From an archaeon (lineage in GTDB: Archaea > Nanobdellota > Nanobdellia > Woesearchaeales > GW2011-AR9), in NCBI GenBank assembly GCA_020053615.1, contig JAGVMW010000080.1, positions 1 through 9,140 on the forward strand: 9,140 nt of DNA, given 5' to 3'. Below are positions 5,037 to 9,140 of this stretch, one piece after another. A model generated the notes under the pieces. It was not told the DNA's origin, made no database searches, and worked only from the letters and a program-made list of their open reading frames with translations. A program made the translations under genes and the position numbers. How positions within the stretch are numbered: position 1 is the first letter of the stretch; every line of letters starts with the position of its first letter.

Positions 5037-5864
5037 TTACTTAAACCCAGAATAAGGCCAGCTTTTAAAGTTTACCAAATTAAATACGTCTCTGCGGTCT
5101 TCTTGAACAATTCTTTGTATAGCTCTAGCTTTAGATACATATTCATAAGCTTGTAAAGTAGTGTCCCTATCAGATAAACCCAAGAAACTTTCAGCACGGG
5201 CTTTTTTCATTTCTTTGGTGATTCCATTATGTCCGCGGTTATAACCCGCTAAAGTCAAGTCCCATTTTTCGTTTATACTCAAATCCGGAAAAGCGTTTTC
5301 CATTTTTTTATTTATCCATGACAGATGAAAAGAACCGCAAGTTAAATTGGTTTGGGCATCGTATAAGTCGTCACAATCTAAACCAGAGATTTTTTCAATA
5401 AATTTAGCAGTATCAGGCATCACTTGCAGCAATCCCTCTGCACCGGCTTTGGAAGTTAGTTTACGATCTCCGGCACTTTCTACCATCATGGTAGCTAGAA
5501 GTAAGTCTCTCGGAATGTTGTACCCTTCAGAGTATAAATCAAGGTATTCGCCATATTTTTTTTCGGCTTGAGCTATTTTTTTTCTCATGAATCCATTTTT
5601 AGTATATTCATCGTAATGCTCTTTAATTCGGGGAGGTAATTCGTCACCCCAAGAAGCGATTGGTTGATTAAAAGTGATGTATTCTGGCTCTCTTCTCGTT
5701 CGTTGTTCTAAAGAATCTTCATCAATGGTGCGAACTTGGGTGTGATTATCATTTAGAAGAGTGGTTTCTTTAGCAATATTAGGTGTAGAATTAGCTAAAT
5801 CATATAACATTACGGTTGCAGTTAAAGTAGGAACGGTTATCTTAATCCAGTTTGAAATAGGCAT
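5037..5864 (-). CDS. Secreted or membrane-anchored lytic transglycosylase (SLT/GH23 fold)
   Basis: The 275-residue protein has an N-terminal hydrophobic segment (about 6-22), a signal peptide or anchor. A polar linker follows to about residue 95, then an SLT-type lysozyme-like domain (about 112-255). Family signatures are all present: catalytic E129 in MMVESAGD, GAEGLLQVMP (141-150), the AGYNRG motif (206-211), and ETYV-like EYVSKA (241-246). C164 and C176 could form a disulfide. Lytic transglycosylases cleave the MurNAc-GlcNAc bond of peptidoglycan, which archaea lack, so a bacterial wall (host, prey or competitor) is the likely substrate; that is inference. A TTTATAAATA box about 25 bases upstream of the ATG and the absence of an SD indicate a leaderless transcript. 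It is divergent from the lipoprotein gene. Confidence 0.88.
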   Translation of the reverse strand: MPISNWIKITVPTLTATVMLYDLANSTPNIAKETTLLNDNHTQVRTIDEDSLEQRTRREPEYITFNQPIASWGDELPPRIKEHYDEYTKNGFMRKKIAQAEKKYGEYLDLYSEGYNIPRDLLLATMMVESAGDRKLTSKAGAEGLLQVMPDTAKFIEKISGLDCDDLYDAQTNLTCGSFHLSWINKKMENAFPDLSINEKWDLTLAGYNRGHNGITKEMKKARAESFLGLSDRDTTLQAYEYVSKARAIQRIVQEDRRDVFNLVNFKSWPYSGFK

Positions 5865-5884
5865 TTACTCTTAGAAACGAAGCG

Positions 5885-5894
5885 TATTTATAAA
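5885..5894 (-). promoter_or_regulatory. TATA box for the SLT gene
   Basis: TTTATAAATA on the minus strand is centred about 25 bases from the ATG at 5864, matching an archaeal TATA box for a leaderless mRNA. Confidence 0.6.
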
Positions 5895-5904
5895 CTTTTG
5901 CGAG

Positions 5905-5926
5905 ATTACTACAGAGGAGTAGTTAT
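5905..5926. promoter_or_regulatory. Possible shared operator between divergent promoters
   Basis: ACTAC (5908-5912) and GTAGT (5919-5923) form an inverted repeat around a 6-base spacer, extending to 7 of 8 pairs. It lies midway between the two divergent TATA boxes, where one regulator could control both SLT-type genes. The symmetry is short, so chance is possible. Confidence 0.3.
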
Positions 5927-5936
5927 ATCCGTAAAA

Positions 5937-5944
5937 TTTAAATA
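5937..5944 (+). promoter_or_regulatory. TATA box for the lipoprotein gene
   Basis: TTTAAATA is centred about 26 bases upstream of the ATG at 5967, with no SD before the ATG, so a leaderless transcript is likely. Confidence 0.55.
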
Positions 5945-5966
5945 GTAGCTTGATTATCAGCTAAAA

Positions 5967-7286
5967 ATGAAGCACAAATCAATCATTTCAGCTTTTTCTG
6001 TACTATATGCTCTAAGCGGATGTGGCAAAGAAAAAGTAAAAGAAACTACTCCAGAACCAACCATAACCGAATTAGAGGAAATAGTTATCTCAAGTAATAC
6101 TCCGCAACCAAAACATAATTTGTTTGATTTAATAAAAGAACACCAACTGGAGACCAAAACCACCGGAAATTTTTTCCAGTTCGCTGTCCCTCAAACAAGA
6201 AAAATCGCATTAAATAATGGATATTTACCTCCCACGATTGCCAATCATGCTGCAACTCAGGATGCACGCCCATGGTTATACAACTCGCTGAGGCCTTTTC
6301 TGATAAATCCTCCGGAATTATTAGAAGGAAAGATATATCGGGAATCTTCAGGCGATTTAAACGAAGGGTGTAATAAGCAAGGCGCTTGCGGACCTTCACA
6401 GGTTACATTTAGCGGAATGTGCACGGCATTGAGTTTATTATATTCTGATACAAGTAATAGTAAAAGATTTAGAGATAGAGACTCATCTAGGCTCGCAAAA
6501 ATGAGAGAGACACGATTGATTATAGATATATTTACTTCTGGTTATTTTTCAACTTTGGACCAGATAATTTCAGCTATTAATGATAAACGGAGCTACAACA
6601 ATAAATGGATACCTGTATTAAATAAAGATGAAACTGCTCCCGGTGGGGAAAATTATGAAACATTAGCTAGTGAAAATAAAAAATTACGTATGACTCGAGA
6701 TATGATTCGAGAGGGGTATTTAGTATCTAACAATACTGCTAAAGAAGCACATAATCAGTATAAAGCCGAGTTAGAGAGAATAGGGGGAATGGTGCTGTTA
6801 AACAAAGTTGTTAATTCTGATATTCCTGCACCAGAACCGTTTTTAAGTCAGCAAGAACAGATGATTTGGCAGATGTGGGAACTTACTAAAACAGCCCCTT
6901 ATTTAAATATACTTTTGGGAGATATTGCTTTGGCTTATGAAATTGATTATTATGTTGATACTCATTCCAAAAATTCAATTAGGGAAGGATTGATGGCATA
7001 TAATCAAGGAAGATATGTGTATGAAGAAAGAAAAGAAATGGTGAGAATATTAGGCGCTAAGAGAAAATTAACTCCTGCTGAAAAGAAAGAATTAGAAATT
7101 GCAAAGAGATTAATTGGAAGGTCAGATGGTTATCAACTGGGTATAAGCGCTACTCGAAGAAGTAACGTTAGTATCAACGAAGCATTGTATGGCGATGGAC
7201 AATTAACCTGTAATTTTACTAATGGAACTATGACCTGCAGCGACCCTAAAGCTACTTTGAAATATATTAATGGGAGAAAGAAGTAG
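5967..7286 (+). CDS. Lipoprotein with a split SLT-like (lysozyme-fold) domain
   Basis: The 439-residue protein begins with a lipoprotein signal: a short hydrophobic segment ending in the lipobox L16-S17-G18-C19, then a polar, proline/threonine-rich linker. Residues 118-152 carry an SLT-like start: catalytic-type E126 in YRESSGD, then QGACGPSQVTF (138-148), comparable to the usual GAxGLxQVxP. The matching AYNQG motif comes only at 344-348, about 200 residues later, against about 80 in the neighbouring SLT protein. A long, mostly helical insertion (about 155-335) therefore separates the two halves. C135/C141 and C415/C424 may form disulfides. It is probably surface-anchored and muralytic, but activity is inferred. 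It is divergent from the other SLT gene and 3 bases ahead of the radical SAM gene. Confidence 0.8.
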   Translation: MKHKSIISAFSVLYALSGCGKEKVKETTPEPTITELEEIVISSNTPQPKHNLFDLIKEHQLETKTTGNFFQFAVPQTRKIALNNGYLPPTIANHAATQDARPWLYNSLRPFLINPPELLEGKIYRESSGDLNEGCNKQGACGPSQVTFSGMCTALSLLYSDTSNSKRFRDRDSSRLAKMRETRLIIDIFTSGYFSTLDQIISAINDKRSYNNKWIPVLNKDETAPGGENYETLASENKKLRMTRDMIREGYLVSNNTAKEAHNQYKAELERIGGMVLLNKVVNSDIPAPEPFLSQQEQMIWQMWELTKTAPYLNILLGDIALAYEIDYYVDTHSKNSIREGLMAYNQGRYVYEERKEMVRILGAKRKLTPAEKKELEIAKRLIGRSDGYQLGISATRRSNVSINEALYGDGQLTCNFTNGTMTCSDPKATLKYINGRKK

Positions 7287-7289
7287 AAA

Positions 7290-8480
7290 ATGGCAAACAA
7301 GAAAACCGTAAAACCGGATCTAGCAATCCAGAAAGATGTAGGAACAAAAACATCAGACGGAACTACATTAAAAAATATTTGGTTAGAATTGCCGGGATAT
7401 TGTAATCTTGCTTGTTCGTATTGTTATGCGGAAGGAGGAAAACCAAAAAACGTTGAGAATCTGCTCAGCTGGAATGATTATGTGTCTATACTTGAACAAG
7501 CAAAAGCTATGGGTGTTGAAGATGTTGGAATCCCAGGGTCAGGTGAACCATTGCTGCCAAGAAACAGAGATTTAACATTTAGAGTATTAGAAAAATGCAG
7601 AGATTTAGGATTTTATGTAACTTTATTTACAACCGGAGAATGGATTGACGAGGAAATAGCCAATAGACTTTATGAGTTACCAGTTGAAGTAATGCTTAAA
7701 GTAAATTCTTTAAAACCGGAAGTTCAGGATGCTTTTGTAAGTGATCCTAACAGAGGAATAAAAATCACTGGTTACGGACAAAAAAGAAATGATTCACTAG
7801 AATTATTGATGAACAAAGGATTCAATGACGAAGAAAAGTGTATGAAAAAATATAATAGAAAAAGTAGAATGGCATTAGTAACTTCAATAATGACCAGTTG
7901 TGAAGAAGGCCCTACAAATTATGAGGAGATGGCAGATCTGCTTAGATATGCAAGAGAGAACAATATTATATTTGATGTAGATTCAATATTGAAAAGAGGA
8001 AGAGGAGCAACTTGTGATTTATGTGAAGAGGATCAAAGACTGAAAACAAAATTGCAAGAACTTCAATCAATTGATAGAGAAGAATATGACCACAGATGGG
8101 AAATAAGTCCGAGTTATATCGGAACCGTATGTGATCGGTTTTCATATCATATGTATATCAATCAAAATGGTGATATAAGACCATGTATTGGTGCGATGGA
8201 TGTAAACCTCGGAAATGCAAAAGAAATCACTTTGGAACAAGCATGGAATACTCCAGAAATGAAAGTAATCAGAAGCAGAAACTACAGAGGTAAATGCGGA
8301 GAGGAGTGTGCAAACTTTTCAGAAGTGGATGAGGAAAGAACAGCAGAAGCAGGAACTACCAAGCATAAATGTAATTCATGTTTAGGAAGAAGAACTGAAA
8401 ACCTAACCAATGAATGGTTGTTGGATAAACAATATGTTTCAACTATTGGATGCTGGAATCATAGACCAAGAAGAGAATAA
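7290..8480 (+). CDS. Radical SAM enzyme with SPASM-like C-terminal cluster domain
   Basis: The 396-residue enzyme has the radical SAM iron-sulfur motif C38-x3-C42-x2-C45 (GYCNLACSYCYAEGG) and a GEP-type SAM-binding motif (GSGEP, 83-87). A partial TIM barrel extends to about 275. The C-terminal region has a SPASM-like cysteine pattern: C281, C299 in NQNGDIRPCIGAM, C336, C340, C361, C364 and C388, likely holding auxiliary iron-sulfur clusters. C242 and C245 add an unusual CDLC pair. SPASM enzymes modify peptides or proteins, or build cofactors; the substrate here is unknown. Translation starts 3 bases after the lipoprotein's stop, so the two are coexpressed and the lipoprotein or a small peptide elsewhere could be the target. 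No precursor peptide with a clear leader is visible in the window. Confidence 0.88.
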   Translation: MANKKTVKPDLAIQKDVGTKTSDGTTLKNIWLELPGYCNLACSYCYAEGGKPKNVENLLSWNDYVSILEQAKAMGVEDVGIPGSGEPLLPRNRDLTFRVLEKCRDLGFYVTLFTTGEWIDEEIANRLYELPVEVMLKVNSLKPEVQDAFVSDPNRGIKITGYGQKRNDSLELLMNKGFNDEEKCMKKYNRKSRMALVTSIMTSCEEGPTNYEEMADLLRYARENNIIFDVDSILKRGRGATCDLCEEDQRLKTKLQELQSIDREEYDHRWEISPSYIGTVCDRFSYHMYINQNGDIRPCIGAMDVNLGNAKEITLEQAWNTPEMKVIRSRNYRGKCGEECANFSEVDEERTAEAGTTKHKCNSCLGRRTENLTNEWLLDKQYVSTIGCWNHRPRRE

Positions 8481-8506
8481 TAGAATTATTTATGCTTAAA
8501 TCCTAG

Positions 8507-8531
8507 AATGAATCAGCCGTGGCTATTCATT
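8507..8531. terminator. Hairpin between convergent genes
   Basis: AATGAAT (8507-8513) pairs with ATTCATT (8525-8531), and AGCC (8515-8518) pairs with GGCT (8521-8524), leaving one bulged C and a two-base loop: 11 bp in all. It sits between the ends of the radical SAM gene (8480) and the GNAT gene. Its right arm includes the GNAT stop codon, so it could mark the 3' end of both transcripts. Confidence 0.6.
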
Positions 8532-9032
8532 ATAAAACTTAGAACACACCATACTGTCCTTGCCGCCACGGATGACTTTCAGGCCCATCGGCTTAAAGCC
8601 AAATTTCTCATAGATTCTTAAAGCATAGGGATTACTGACAAATAAATTTGCCCTAAAAGTTCCGACGCCAAGATTGGATAAGTAATCATTTACATTTTTA
8701 AATAGTATTTGACCATAACCGCGATTACGGAATTCTCTCTTAATATTTATGCCGGCGACCCATAGCCCTTTCAGATTAGTCTCTTTCCCCACATCTTCGT
8801 CATCAGGAACAATAGAAGCAATTCCAATAACTTCGGATAGCGATGAGTCATAGAGAACAAATACACCATAGGGAGATTCTAATTGCAAAGCTTGTTTTAT
8901 AAATTGGGTAAAAGATTCTCCATCTTCAAAATCTAATTCTCTGGTAAGCGTTTTTATCCAACTAATCGTCTGATTGTAAATCAAAACATTTTCTTTTTGC
9001 GTTTTTTTTAAGTCCAAAAATTCTAAGACCAT
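8523..9032 (-). CDS. GNAT-family N-acetyltransferase
   Basis: This 169-residue acetyl-CoA-dependent transferase shows the GNAT core. Strand-4 region GLWVAGINIK (89-98) leads into the pyrophosphate-binding motif R102-x-x-G105-x-G107 (REFRNRGYGQILFKNV). The C-terminal motif NPYALRIYEKFGFKPMG (134-150) follows. The order and full length fit a single-domain GNAT enzyme. The acceptor (antibiotic, polyamine or protein N-terminus) cannot be told from the sequence. The start is set by an SD (TAGGAGG, 7 bases before the ATG), which lies just inside the right inverted repeat boundary; its TATA box is within the repeat (about 9069-9079). It converges on the radical SAM gene. Confidence 0.9.
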   Translation of the reverse strand: MVLEFLDLKKTQKENVLIYNQTISWIKTLTRELDFEDGESFTQFIKQALQLESPYGVFVLYDSSLSEVIGIASIVPDDEDVGKETNLKGLWVAGINIKREFRNRGYGQILFKNVNDYLSNLGVGTFRANLFVSNPYALRIYEKFGFKPMGLKVIRGGKDSMVCSKFYNE

Positions 9033-9044
9033 ATCATCCTCCTA

Positions 9045-9139
9045 ATAGCATATCTCTTTAATTTAGGAACTTTTATATAGTAGTTCTCCTTTCTTTCAGT
9101 TGAGGTGATTATTATGTGGAAACTAACTAAAGGGAATAC
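9045..9139. repeat. Right copy of 95-bp terminal inverted repeat
   Basis: This is the exact reverse complement of 1-95. It holds the SD and first codons of an outward plus-strand gene and the TATA region that also points toward the GNAT gene. One extra base (9140) follows at this end. Confidence 0.95.
9069..9079. promoter_or_regulatory. Bidirectional TATA region of the right inverted repeat
   Basis: CTTTTATATA is about 39 bases before the outward ATG (9114), giving a leader of about 14 bases with an SD. On the other strand it is about 42 bases before the GNAT ATG, giving a similar short leader with an SD. AGTTCCT-like sequences follow the TATA box in both directions, so a shared regulator is possible. 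Confidence 0.5.
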
Positions 9140-9140
9140 A
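9114..9140 (+). CDS. 5' end of an outward gene, partial (MWKLTKGNT...)
   Basis: The ATG at 9114-9116 is preceded by the SD-like GAGGTG (9102-9107, 6 bases upstream) and by a TATA box. The nine visible codons read MWKLTKGNT and match the start at the opposite end of the window. The family cannot be identified from nine residues. Confidence 0.55.

Noticed and set aside
1..9139. Calling the window a DNA transposon with 95-bp ends
   Set aside because: No transposase or integrase is visible, the repeats contain gene starts that leave the window, and no target-site duplication can be seen.

Overview
The window looks like a fragment of an archaeal genome, probably a small-genome DPANN lineage such as Woesearchaeota or Pacearchaeota. 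The evidence is a short archaeal-type triosephosphate isomerase, an EF-Tu domain-2-like protein with a lysine-rich tail, an archaeal long-type FKBP, overlapping HEPN and MNT genes, and TATA boxes centred about 24-26 bases upstream of ATGs that lack a Shine-Dalgarno (leaderless transcripts). The lineage is an inference; no rRNA or tRNA gene is present.

The two ends of the window carry a perfect 95-bp inverted repeat (1-95 and 9045-9139). Each copy holds a promoter, an SD and the first codons of the same outward-facing gene (MWKLTKGN...), which runs off the window. The 9-kb interior is therefore bracketed by two identical gene starts. This may be a multicopy family at which an assembly broke, or a real inverted-repeat-bounded segment.

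Region 1 (96-3600, all minus strand) begins with a hairpin array of short palindromic repeats downstream of the EF-like gene. Upstream of that gene lies a tight chain read in the order: winged-helix MNT nucleotidyltransferase, HEPN protein (overlapping by 8 bp; a toxin-antitoxin-like pair), DUF1461/Lit-like membrane protein, small two-helix membrane protein, triosephosphate isomerase, and a second small membrane protein. An operator-like palindrome sits at the start of the chain.

Region 2 (3635-5031, minus) has a SlyD-like FKBP isomerase with a Cys/His-rich tail, a secreted six-cysteine protein of unknown family, and a 168-nt strongly structured element closed by a perfect 15-bp stem, lying between that gene and the gene upstream.

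Region 3 (5037-8480) is a divergent pair of lytic-transglycosylase-fold genes. A membrane-anchored or secreted SLT protein is on the minus strand. On the plus strand is a lipoprotein with an SLT-like signature split by a long insertion, followed 3 bp later by a radical SAM/SPASM enzyme. Peptidoglycan-type hydrolases in an archaeon suggest action on bacterial walls. The lipobox of the second protein pairs conceptually with the Lit-like acyltransferase homologue in region 1.

Region 4 (8481-9140) has a hairpin terminator between convergent genes, a GNAT acetyltransferase on the minus strand, and the right copy of the inverted repeat. The TATA region of that repeat can fire in both directions.
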